From contig CALQCP020000002.1 in NCBI GenBank assembly GCA_943329105.2, forward strand, positions 1 to 51,818: a stretch of DNA of 51,818 bases. The letters run 5' to 3'. Below, one piece after another: positions 39,632-46,482 of the stretch. The notes under the pieces were generated by a model. The model had not been told where the DNA came from, did not search any database, and saw nothing but the letters and a program-made list of their open reading frames with translations. This stretch comes from Chitinophaga pinensis. GTDB lineage: Bacteria; Planctomycetota; Phycisphaerae; Phycisphaerales; SM1A02. Within the stretch, counting starts at the first letter, position 1. Each line of letters begins with the position of its first letter. A program made the translations under genes and the position numbers.

Positions 39632-41551
39632 TCAGTTGGGGCAGGGACCCCAGGACGCGAGTACCGCACTCAGATCCGCGCCGTTGACGACATCATTGCG
39701 ATCGAGGTCGCCCAATCCGTCAGCGCCCCATTCGCTGAGCACGATCGCGAGGTCGAGACCATTCACAATTCCGTCCAGGTTCAGATCAGCTGGGCACTGC
39801 GCGCGGATCACTGGCGTGGAGGTTGGGAGCACTGCAAATTCGAGGTTCAGCGCGGGGTGGCCGGCGGGGAAGTTGTTCCGCTCGCGGCTGATGTCATACG
39901 CCGGACCGACGCTTGCGCCCCAGAGCCGCGACGTGGTGTCTGCAGACCATGTTCCGGCAGTTGGGTTCTCGGCAAGCACCCGGAGCGAATTACCGCTTGC
40001 GAACACCACTTTGCCACGCCCGAGCAACCGCATGTGCTGCGGCGCCACAATGGAGGTGCTCGAGATACTTGTAGCCGACAAAACGCCACCCGACGCGCTG
40101 AGTGCCAACACATAGAACTTGCCTGCGGTGCCGCTGCCGGCAATCCACACCGTGCCGTTGTCGGGATTCACCGCCATACTGATGTCACCCGCAAGTGCCA
40201 CCGTGAGTGGTGCGGTGGATGATGTCACGGCCTCGGCTTCAAGGCGTGGAATGACATACAAGGTGCGCGTCGCGAGGTGGTACGCAAGCAGTCGGTCGTT
40301 GGCATCGTCGTAGCAGATCGCGTCTGGCTGTTGCGGCAGAGTTCGCTGTGTAGGAGTGGATGTCTCGGATGTCGGAAGGCGTGTGAGCGTGTTGCTTGTG
40401 CCGTTCGTACCCAGAACAAACACTTCGCCGAAGCGACCAGCCACCACCTTGCGCGGCTGCGAACTCAGTGTGACGGCGGTGGTGCTCATTGTCAGTCCGT
40501 CCGTCAGCGTTAACTTCGCGGAGGTGCCGCTTCCGTGGATTGCGTAGATGCGTCGTGAAACAAAGTCGAACGTCATGTCGGTGACGGCGGTGGGGAGGGT
40601 GGTGGCGATCGGCTGTATCGGGTTGATGTCTTCGTATTCAAATCGCAGCGGTCGCACGAGTTGCAGCAATAATCCGCTTGGATCGCAGGTGTAAATGGTG
40701 GTTGGGAAGACCAACTGCTGCGACATCAGCACGCCGCGCGTGGTACCTGCAGAGAGGCCTTGCATCCAACCGCCGGTGATGGTCCAAGTGCCGTTGATCG
40801 GATAGGCCCCATCGACCGCGTTGTAGATGGCGGTGGTGAACACTGACTGTGCGGTGGTCGGCTCGTTGGGATCGATACGTGCGCTGTCTGCTGGATCAAA
40901 GATATCCAGCTCAACCTTGTTGTTCGGGACTTGCCAGATTGCTTCGCCCATGGTGAAGCAGTGGCCACCGGCGATATTCCAAAAGGTGGAACCAGAGGCT
41001 GGCGGTTGCAGCCACCCCACGCATACGGCGCTGGCGGGGCGCGGGAAGAGCGGGGTGGCGAGTATCTGCACTACCGTCGCTGACCCGAGCCCGTTGAACG
41101 CGCCAGCCGCGCCGCCGAGGGTGACCAGCGTGAACTCGTCGCTGGGCAGAAAGAATTGCAAGCCGCGATTGATTTCTGAGTAGCGCGTCCCGTTACCGAA
41201 CACATTGGTCTGCATCACGTTGCCGCAGGTGGCAATGAGCGTGTTTGATGATGCATATTCGTCAGCGTTGCGATCAGTCCACGAGTCGTTGGGCACGCCA
41301 GAAATTCCGCCCGGCGTTGCTCCGGCGAGATACGCGAGCACATTGCTCGTGGCTGTCGGTGCGCAGTGTTGCCGTCCGTTCAGCCCAAGTCCGGGGATGT
41401 TTCCCGAGGCGGTGCGCAATTGATCAAAGTCGCACATCCCGGACACCCGGTAGGCCTGTCGCGTGGGCGACACTTGTTGGGTGACATCAGCGGTCGCGAT
41501 CGCGACGACGGAGGCGGCGAGGAGCGAGATCGGCAGATGATGGGCGCGCAT
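39632..41551 (-). CDS. Secreted C39-like peptidase domain protein with dockerin tail
   Basis: A 639-residue exported protein. After the signal peptide (about 1-21) comes a domain resembling C39-like cysteine peptidases: NGRQHCAPTATSNVLAYL (Gln61 and Cys63), GGHCFTMGEAIW (His197) and VELDIFDPAD with an Asp around 216-219, the order Gln-Cys-His-Asp of papain-fold enzymes. The middle (about 300-560) has repeated strands such as RKVVAGRFGEVFVLGTNG and DISMAVNPDNGTVWIAG and looks like a beta-propeller. The last 60 residues carry two dockerin-like repeats, DLNLDGIVNGLDLAIVLSEWG and DLDRNDVVNGADLSAVLASWG. The start at 41551 is chosen for the signal peptide. Peptidase activity is inferred. Confidence 0.72.
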   Translation of the reverse strand: MRAHHLPISLLAASVVAIATADVTQQVSPTRQAYRVSGMCDFDQLRTASGNIPGLGLNGRQHCAPTATSNVLAYLAGATPGGISGVPNDSWTDRNADEYASSNTLIATCGNVMQTNVFGNGTRYSEINRGLQFFLPSDEFTLVTLGGAAGAFNGLGSATVVQILATPLFPRPASAVCVGWLQPPASGSTFWNIAGGHCFTMGEAIWQVPNNKVELDIFDPADSARIDPNEPTTAQSVFTTAIYNAVDGAYPINGTWTITGGWMQGLSAGTTRGVLMSQQLVFPTTIYTCDPSGLLLQLVRPLRFEYEDINPIQPIATTLPTAVTDMTFDFVSRRIYAIHGSGTSAKLTLTDGLTMSTTAVTLSSQPRKVVAGRFGEVFVLGTNGTSNTLTRLPTSETSTPTQRTLPQQPDAICYDDANDRLLAYHLATRTLYVIPRLEAEAVTSSTAPLTVALAGDISMAVNPDNGTVWIAGSGTAGKFYVLALSASGGVLSATSISSTSIVAPQHMRLLGRGKVVFASGNSLRVLAENPTAGTWSADTTSRLWGASVGPAYDISRERNNFPAGHPALNLEFAVLPTSTPVIRAQCPADLNLDGIVNGLDLAIVLSEWGADGLGDLDRNDVVNGADLSAVLASWGPCPN

Positions 41552-41788
41552 GCGCGAAGTGTGGCACGAAAATTCTCCGGAAGCAATTTCCGTGCTTGCC
41601 AACAAAGCAGAAATATCTGTACATCGAAAGGTCGGGGCGGCGATCGCCAACCCCCGTCGTCCCTTTATCGCCAATAATTGTTGGCAGCAGCGATGGTCGC
41701 AAACTCAGTGGCGACTGTCTGGCCAATGGCGATCAACATGCCGGCATCTTCTGCATAGACCCCGCGGAGCCGTTCACGCACTGCGGCG

Positions 41789-42292
41789 TCACGGCGCTTC
41801 AATCAACCACACCATCGCCGCAATCTCGCTCGTTTCCAGGCTTCCGCCGGACCAGTTGCACACCACCTCCGATGTGCCAGCGCCGCGGTACAGCTTGGTA
41901 CCGGAGACGTTGAACAGCGCCTTTGATGAACCGGCACCTTCGTACACCTTGCCGCTGGTGATGTTCCACAAGCATTCTGATGTGCCTGCGGCGCGGAACA
42001 CTTTCGTGCCGGACACGGTGAACAGCGCTTTACTGCTCCCCGCGCCCTCATAGGCCTTGGTGCCGCTCACGTTGAGAAGTACTTTGCTTGAGCCCGCGCC
42101 TTCATAGAAGTTGCGACCGTTTGAATTGAAGAGCACCGTGCTTGAGCCGGCTCCTTTGTAGAACTTGATTGATGTCATTGCAGCTGTAGTCCACGCCCCG
42201 AGGGCGGTTGCGCTTGCGATTGTGAGCGGAAGCAGGGCAGCGAAGCACAGTCCGAGCGTGCGCAGACCGGATGTAGTCGAGATGTTCTTCAT
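41789..42292 (-). CDS. Secreted protein of six 18-residue repeats
   Basis: A 167-residue exported protein. The signal peptide runs to about residue 33 (ATALGA). Residues 43-150 are six consecutive 18-residue repeats with the pattern K-x-[FY]-x-G-A-G-[ST]-S-x-x-[LV]-[FLW]-N-[VI]-S-G-T. Exact periodicity suggests a short beta-solenoid or beta-prism surface. Cys residues appear only in repeats 4 (TSECLWN) and 6 (EVVCNWS) of the array. I do not recognise the family. It ends soon after the array (ETSEIAAMVWLIEAP) with no dockerin or PEP-CTERM tail. ATG 42292 is chosen for the signal peptide. The gene stands between the C39-like gene and the antitoxin gene, all on the minus strand. Confidence 0.75.
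   Translation of the reverse strand: MKNISTTSGLRTLGLCFAALLPLTIASATALGAWTTAAMTSIKFYKGAGSSTVLFNSNGRNFYEGAGSSKVLLNVSGTKAYEGAGSSKALFTVSGTKVFRAAGTSECLWNITSGKVYEGAGSSKALFNVSGTKLYRGAGTSEVVCNWSGGSLETSEIAAMVWLIEAP
41843..42166 (-). repeat. Six in-frame 54-bp tandem repeats
   Basis: DNA counterpart of the 18-residue repeats: six contiguous 54-bp units with no insertion or deletion. The units have diverged at the base level, so the array is old and kept by selection on the protein rather than a recent slippage product. Confidence 0.85.
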
Positions 42293-42358
42293 GGTGAGCC
42301 GGTGGTGGGCGGGATGTAGTTGGGACACGGTTCAATGCGCACTGCGTGCAACTTCACG

Positions 42359-42817
42359 TTACCTCCCCGGCCGCTGACCTGGTTTCAGCAGGTGACCGCG
42401 CTGTTGCATCAGCATGCGCAGGGCACTTGGGATGCCGGTCATGCGGATCAGGTTGTCTTCCTTTATTGCGATCGGCGAGCCCATCTCATAGCGGTTGATG
42501 GTGGCTGGGCTCATACCGAGAAGCGTCGCGAACGCCACTTGGCTGAGCCCCGCGCGTTCGCGGATCGCTTTCACTTCCTCAGGATGGAGCGTGCCCGACG
42601 CGGTGCGATATGCGTCGTAGACCGGACGCATCAGGTCTGGGTCGGCGGGGTCGGCCAATTCTTCGCCGCACGTCCGGCATTGATAGGCGGTGACGTGGTA
42701 GGGCAGTTTGATGCCGTGGATCTCGCAGTGCTCGTCGTATTCAACAAACGTGGCGCCCCGCATGGTCGAGCAGATCGGGCAGAACAGAGTGCGCTGGGAA
42801 TGTTGAGTGGTGTTCAT
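42359..42817 (-). CDS. MqsA-like antitoxin (zinc finger plus Xre helix-turn-helix)
   Basis: A 152-residue DNA-binding antitoxin. The N-terminal zinc-binding part has CPIC (Cys13 and Cys16) and CRTC (Cys47 and Cys50), with the same 31-residue gap between inner Cys residues as in E. coli MqsA. The C-terminal part has an Xre-type helix-turn-helix, IRERAGLSQVAFATLLGMSPATINRYEMG (about 85-113). In MqsA the N-terminal part neutralises the toxin and the C-terminal part represses the operon. The gene follows the toxin-like gene by 9 bp; the toxin-first order is also that of mqsRA. Likely autoregulated through the palindrome at 43193. Confidence 0.82.
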   Translation of the reverse strand: MNTTQHSQRTLFCPICSTMRGATFVEYDEHCEIHGIKLPYHVTAYQCRTCGEELADPADPDLMRPVYDAYRTASGTLHPEEVKAIRERAGLSQVAFATLLGMSPATINRYEMGSPIAIKEDNLIRMTGIPSALRMLMQQRGHLLKPGQRPGR

Positions 42818-42826
42818 GTGGGGTGG

Positions 42827-43192
42827 TCAGCGCATTGGAAATCGAGGTTGATGAAAGGACCAAATCACGAGCGCGGACTCTGAACTCTCCTGCACGCGTC
42901 GGAACGCGATCTTCAAGTACATGCGCCTGCCATCGAGTGTGGGGCAGAAGATCCAGACCTCGCGGTCCGGACAGTGGTGATCGGGAAGTGGCCCGTCGTG
43001 AAAGTCGATAGGCGACAACTGGACGAGCAGTTCCCAAACCATGTCTTGGGTGGCCGCGACCTTTCGCATGGCGCGGCGCGTGCTGCGTCGGTCGACCAAG
43101 AAGCCATGTCTCTGTTGGGCCAGAAGCCGGATGTGCACCAGCGCATCATCCAACTCGACCGGGAAACGGATGGGCCGCGGGGCATTGTCCAT
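42827..43192 (-). CDS. MqsR-like toxin candidate
   Basis: A 121-residue basic protein directly before the MqsA-like antitoxin gene. The second half has VWELLVQLSPIDFHDGPLPDH, REVWIFCPTLDGRRMYLKIAFRR and ALVIWSFH. This order (helix, D-F segment, W-x-x strand, L-Y-x-K-x strand and a closing strand ending in S-F) resembles the MqsR/RelE-type (BECR) ribonuclease fold. It is longer than E. coli MqsR (98 residues) by an N-terminal extension of charged residues. Catalytic residues cannot be assigned with certainty. The start codon directly abuts a perfect inverted repeat, so repression would be immediate. Similarity is moderate and context carries part of the call. Confidence 0.62.
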   Translation of the reverse strand: MDNAPRPIRFPVELDDALVHIRLLAQQRHGFLVDRRSTRRAMRKVAATQDMVWELLVQLSPIDFHDGPLPDHHCPDREVWIFCPTLDGRRMYLKIAFRRVQESSESALVIWSFHQPRFPMR

Positions 43193-43214
43193 ACCTCTAC
43201 TCCTAGATAGAGGT
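43193..43214 (-). promoter_or_regulatory. Palindromic operator of the toxin-antitoxin operon
   Basis: ACCTCTA (43193-43199) and TAGAGGT (43208-43214) are a perfect 7-bp inverted repeat around an 8-base spacer containing CTAG, ending one base before the toxin ATG. A TTGACT -35-like box lies at 43217-43222 (minus strand). The AACCT/AGGTT operator known for MqsA shares the ACCT...AGGT ends and a similar layout. Binding here is inferred. Confidence 0.6.
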
Positions 43215-43397
43215 CAAGTCAACCCTTTGCTGCCACGATCTGTGCAATCTGCCCACATTTATCGGGAATCCAGGGTTTCCGGCCCCGTCCGTCGCCCGAA
43301 GGAGTTTCCCCCGCGCCAACACATGCATGGGGTGCGAATGATCGCCGAGCACTCGCGCAATTGCGCGTGCGTCAATGGAGTCAGGATGTTGCGACAT
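43203..43397 (-). CDS. Possible small protein upstream of the toxin gene
   Basis: A 64-residue frame beginning MSQHPDSIDARAIARVLGD. A strong ribosome-binding site, CGGAGGCGATCCC, stands directly before the ATG (GGAGG, 7-8 nt spacing), which is better than most starts in this window. Its stop lies 10 bp before the toxin start, and its last codons overlap the palindromic operator. I recognise no family. The last third uses codons such as ATA, AGA and AGG that are rare nearby, so it may be a decayed or short leader gene. It could be a third member of the toxin-antitoxin operon or a chance frame. Confidence 0.4.
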   Translation of the reverse strand: MSQHPDSIDARAIARVLGDHSHPMHVLARGKLLRATDGAGNPGFPINVGRLHRSWQQRVDLTSI

Positions 43398-43657
43398 GGG
43401 ATCGCCTCCGTGCGGGTTTGCCGCGGTTGATCCTTGCGTTTCACGATGTACAGACGGACGGAAGGTAGGCGCGCAATGGGGCGCATCCCTGAATCACGGC
43501 TCTAGTTCGCGTGAGATTTAGCAACTTGTTTCGCCGCAAGAAGCGCGGGGGCGAAGTGCGGTGATGAATGATGCGGAGGCGCGAGTGAGGTGCGATCGAA
43601 ACACAACCGGGCGAAGCACCAGGGCTTGGCCGGGTCGGGTGGTTGTGCGTGAGTTTT
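43398..43657 (-). other. Intergenic region before the toxin-antitoxin locus
   Basis: This region, together with the small frame above, makes a 443-bp stretch without a well-supported gene. It holds the leader of the small frame (GGAGG near 43403) and a weak terminator for the dockerin gene. Otherwise I see nothing recognisable in it. Confidence 0.4.
43602..43647 (-). terminator. Weak hairpin after the RCC1-like dockerin gene
   Basis: Outer arms CACAACC (43602-43608) and GGTTGTG (43641-43647) enclose GC-rich inner pairing. A TTTTTT tract (43653-43658) is on the plus side; the minus side has only TTTCG. It may terminate in either direction, though no plus-strand gene enters it. Confidence 0.4.
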
Positions 43658-44782
43658 TTAGTTCGGGCAGGAACCCCAACCGTTGAGCAGGTCGCCGAGG
43701 TCTGCGCCATTGACTTGGCCGTCATGATTGATGTCGCCCGTACATCCCGTCGTCCCGGCGGGGCAAGACCCCCAAGCGCCGAGCAGAATGCTGAGGTCTG
43801 CGCTATCGACTGTGCAATTGCCAGTCAGACTCGAGGGGCACTGCGGGCATGCCGCTTCGAGTGCGATGGTGTGGGCGTTGCCCCCCGCGATGCTGGAGCG
43901 CGCAGTGAAATCCGCGGGCGTGTCGCATTGACCCCAGACGTTGGCTCCCCAACACCGGACACCGCCATCGATTTGGAGTGCAATGGTGTGGGCGGAGCCC
44001 CCCGCAACGCTTGAGCATGGTCCGAGATCCGCGGGCGTGTTGCACTGACCGGAGGCGTTGGCTCCCCAACACCGGACGCCGCCATCGCTTCGGAGTGCGA
44101 TGGTGTGGGAGGAGCCCCCCGCGATGCTGGAGCACGCAGTGAGATCCGCGAGCGTGTTGCATTGGCCCCAGGTGTTGTTTCCCCAGCACCGGACGCCGCC
44201 ATCGCTTCGGAGTGCAATGGTGTGGGATTCTCCCCCCGCGACGCTTGAGCATGGACCAAGATCCGCGGGCGTGTTGCACTGGCCGTAGTAGTTGTTTCCC
44301 CAGCACCGGACGCGGCCATCCACTCGGAGTGCGATGGTGTAGAGATACCCTCCCGCGATGCTTGAGCATGGACCGAGATCCGCGGGCGTGTTGCACTGAC
44401 CGTCGCTGTTAAGTCCCCAACAGCGCACGGTGCCATCGGTTCGGAGTGCGATGGTGTGGTAGGTGCCCCCCGCGACGCTTGAGCATGGACCAAGATCCGC
44501 GGGCGTGTTGCACTGGCCGTAGTAGTTGAGTCCCCAGCACCGGACGCCGCCATCGCTTCGGAGTGCGATGGTGTAGAGAGACCCCCCCGCGACGCTTGAG
44601 CACGGACCAAGATCCGCGGGCGTGTCGCACTGGCCGTAGTAGTTGTATCCCCAGCACCGGACGACGCCATCAGCGCATGCGCTCTGCTCGCCCGCAACAA
44701 CGCCCGCCGCGAGAAACGCAGCAACAAGCCCCGTCCGCACGAGGAGTGGACACGTCCGCCCGGTGTATTCAGTTGCCCTCAT
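43658..44782 (-). CDS. Secreted RCC1-like seven-repeat propeller with dockerin tail
   Basis: A 374-residue exported protein. A signal peptide (about 1-30) is followed by seven 39-residue repeats (about 41-313) with the pattern V-R-C-W-G-x-N-x-x-G-Q-C-x-T-P-A-D-L-G-P-C-S-S-V-A-G-G-x-x-H-T-I-A-L-R-x-D-G. This is the RCC1/BLIP-II-type repeat and seven copies would close one seven-bladed propeller. Most blades have three Cys (CW, QC, PC), probably disulfide pairs outside the cell. Two dockerin-like repeats follow: CTVDSADLSILLGAWGSCP and DINHDGQVNGADLGDLLNGWGSCPN. The start at 44782 is chosen for the signal peptide. Ligand unknown. Confidence 0.82.
   Translation of the reverse strand: MRATEYTGRTCPLLVRTGLVAAFLAAGVVAGEQSACADGVVRCWGYNYYGQCDTPADLGPCSSVAGGSLYTIALRSDGGVRCWGLNYYGQCNTPADLGPCSSVAGGTYHTIALRTDGTVRCWGLNSDGQCNTPADLGPCSSIAGGYLYTIALRVDGRVRCWGNNYYGQCNTPADLGPCSSVAGGESHTIALRSDGGVRCWGNNTWGQCNTLADLTACSSIAGGSSHTIALRSDGGVRCWGANASGQCNTPADLGPCSSVAGGSAHTIALQIDGGVRCWGANVWGQCDTPADFTARSSIAGGNAHTIALEAACPQCPSSLTGNCTVDSADLSILLGAWGSCPAGTTGCTGDINHDGQVNGADLGDLLNGWGSCPN
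43844..44662 (-). repeat. Seven tandem 117-bp coding repeats
   Basis: Seven head-to-tail 117-bp units encode the propeller blades. Neighbouring units are highly alike at the base level (for example GACCAAGATCCGCGGGCGTGTTGCACTGGCC-type stretches recur), pointing to recent expansion or gene conversion within the array. Blades 5 and 7 are the most diverged (LADLTACSS, ADFTARSS). Confidence 0.88.
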
Positions 44783-44862
44783 AGTTGTGAAGGTACCACC
44801 GTTCTCGCGGGATTCCAACAACAATCTCGTGCTCGGCGCGCCATCGACCCCCAAAAAGCGCA

Positions 44863-44890
44863 GAAGCCGAAGGCACTAACCTTCGGCTTC
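44863..44890 (-). terminator. Intrinsic terminator after tRNA-Gly
   Basis: Perfect 11-bp stem GAAGCCGAAGG (44863-44873) with CCTTCGGCTTC (44880-44890), loop CACTAA. On the minus strand it is followed by TGCGCTTTTTGG. Confidence 0.85.
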
Positions 44891-44900
44891 AAGCTTTAAG

Positions 44901-44972
44901 AGCGGGTGAAGGGACTCGAACCCTCGACGTCCACCTTGGCAAGGTGGCACTCTACCACTGAGTTACACCCGC
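44901..44972 (-). tRNA. tRNA-Gly (anticodon GCC)
   Basis: Minus-strand cloverleaf of 72 nt. The acceptor stem GCGGGTG/CACCCGC is perfect. The D arm contains AACTCAGTGGTAGAGT, the anticodon stem CCACC/GGTGG encloses TTGCCAA (anticodon GCC), and the T arm has GGTTCGAATCC. No CCA is encoded at the 3' end, so it must be added. It is followed by its own terminator. Confidence 0.95.
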
Positions 44973-45164
44973 AAAACCTCCGGTCGGGCGCGCAACCGGC
45001 TACTTCGAACTTCGCGCGCGCCCGAACTCGGAAACAGAGATTGTAGTCACACCCGACAGCGTGCGCAAGGGGTGACTGCAACTTGATAACACGGCGGACG
45101 TTGCAAAAATCCCAGCCCAACGGCGCCGAACAGCATCGACACGACGCTTCATACGATCCCCCAC

Positions 45165-46388
45165 ATGCAAGCCCAAATCTACGCCGTTCGCAGCAGCGTC
45201 GCCACCATCATCCGCGCCTCCGCCATCACCGGCGCATGCCTCGCCGCAGCCTGCACACCGAACGCAACCAACACCCAGAACACACCCAACGCAACGCCCG
45301 CGCTCGCGTCCACTCCCACCCACATCGCCGTCCTCGCCGCCGAGATCGGCCCCATGTCGCCCATCGGTCTCACCGCCATGCGCGGCGCGCAACTGGCCAT
45401 CACTGAACACAATCGCGCATCCACACTTCGCTTCGACGCGGAGTGCATCGACACGCAGAGCTCCTCTGCGCGCGCCACGGAAACCGCCCGCGCCGCCGCA
45501 GCTCGCAACACCATTGGCATCGGCTTCACTGACAGTGACCCCGCGCTGGTTGCCGTTCCTGAATTCACACGCTTGGGTAAACCCTTCGTGGTGATCGGCG
45601 CAACTGATCCAAAGCTGCCTGCCCGCTGCGGTGCTGGCACCTTCCTTGCATGCTTTGGCGATGACGCACAAGCCATCGCCGCCGCCGACTTTGCCGCCGC
45701 ACGTTTCGGGAAGCGCACACTGGTCATCTTTGACTCGCGCCATGAATACACACGCACATTGGCAAGCTTCTTCCGCAGCCACATGGGTAACCAACTCGGC
45801 GGCACTGTCGTTGCGGAGTTTGACCTCAGCTTCACCCCCGCGCCCGCTATCGCGCCGCACCTTGTTGCGGCAGCGAACAAAGCAGACTTCATCTTTGTTG
45901 CTTGCATGCCAGAAGACATCACCACCGTACTGAAGTCCGTTCGCTCTGCACTGCCAACAACGCCAATCATCGGCGGCGATTCATTCGACTGCGACGCGGT
46001 ACTCAACACGCCCACTGCCACTGGCCAAGCAAGCACCAACGCCGCTGCCGCAACTGCCCCAAGCAATCACGTGTGGTTCACCACCCACGCGTGGCTTGGC
46101 GCCGGCTGTTCGCCCGCCGCACAGGCCTTTGTTGCTGCGTATTCCGCCGCGTACGGAACCCCGCCACCCAATGCGTTTGCGGCACTCGGTTACGACGCCG
46201 CTCGCCTTGCCATTGAAGCACGCACGCGCGCCGGCAGTGATGACCCGAAAGCCATCGCCGCTGCACTGGCCGCCACCACTGACTTTCACGGCGTCACCGG
46301 CACGATCAGTTATGCCAACGGTCCCGTTCCAACGAAGGACGTCTGGATGGTTTCAGTAACGAATGGCGTGCGGCAACGCGGGGAATAA
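45165..46388 (+). CDS. Periplasmic ligand-binding lipoprotein (branched-chain amino acid type)
   Basis: A 407-residue exported lipoprotein. The signal sequence ends in the lipobox LAAAC (Cys30). The mature part is a type I periplasmic binding fold (Leu/Ile/Val-binding, Peripla_BP_6): HIAVLAAEIGPMSPIGLTAMRGAQLAITEHN at the start, GFTDSDPALVAVPEFTRLGKPFVVIGATDP in the first lobe and PTTPIIGGDSFDC plus FAALGYDAARLAIEA in the second. It should bind an amino acid or similar small molecule at the cell surface. No ABC permease or ATPase genes lie next to it, so it may be an orphan binding or sensing protein. A Thr/Asn/Pro-rich linker follows the lipidated Cys. Confidence 0.85.
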   Translation: MQAQIYAVRSSVATIIRASAITGACLAAACTPNATNTQNTPNATPALASTPTHIAVLAAEIGPMSPIGLTAMRGAQLAITEHNRASTLRFDAECIDTQSSSARATETARAAAARNTIGIGFTDSDPALVAVPEFTRLGKPFVVIGATDPKLPARCGAGTFLACFGDDAQAIAAADFAAARFGKRTLVIFDSRHEYTRTLASFFRSHMGNQLGGTVVAEFDLSFTPAPAIAPHLVAAANKADFIFVACMPEDITTVLKSVRSALPTTPIIGGDSFDCDAVLNTPTATGQASTNAAAATAPSNHVWFTTHAWLGAGCSPAAQAFVAAYSAAYGTPPPNAFAALGYDAARLAIEARTRAGSDDPKAIAAALAATTDFHGVTGTISYANGPVPTKDVWMVSVTNGVRQRGE

Positions 46389-46397
46389 AAATACTCA

Positions 46398-46423
46398 CGC
46401 GCTCGCCAGACAGGCCGAGCGCG
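46398..46423 (-). terminator. Intrinsic terminator after the di-haem cytochrome gene
   Basis: Arms CGCGCTCG (46398-46405) and CGAGCGCG (46416-46423) with additional CC/GG pairing inside. On the minus strand the hairpin is followed by TGAGTATTTTTATT. It lies 60 bp past the stop of the 46483 gene and 10 bp from the convergent gene. Confidence 0.75.
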
Positions 46424-46482
46424 ATGAGCGTGGGGGTTAAGAATTCACCAACTGTGCGTTCGTACTGAACGCGTCCGTCACA

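Noticed and set aside
39005..40222. Plus-strand frame of 405 residues
   Set aside because: It is antisense to the PEP-CTERM-like and C39-like genes, has no recognisable motif and an Arg/Pro-rich composition typical of a shadow of GC-rich coding DNA.
41550..42053. Plus-strand frame of 167 residues opposite the 18-residue-repeat gene
   Set aside because: Shows repeats only because it is antisense to the repeat array; no export signal or start context.
43844..44662. CRISPR-like array of regular repeats
   Set aside because: The 117-bp units are continuous coding sequence for propeller blades with no spacers; no cas genes are nearby.
43825..44727. Minus-strand frame of 300 residues with its own repeats
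   Set aside because: It is the other reading frame of the 117-bp repeats; the periodicity is inherited from the RCC1-like gene, which has a signal peptide and dockerin tail.
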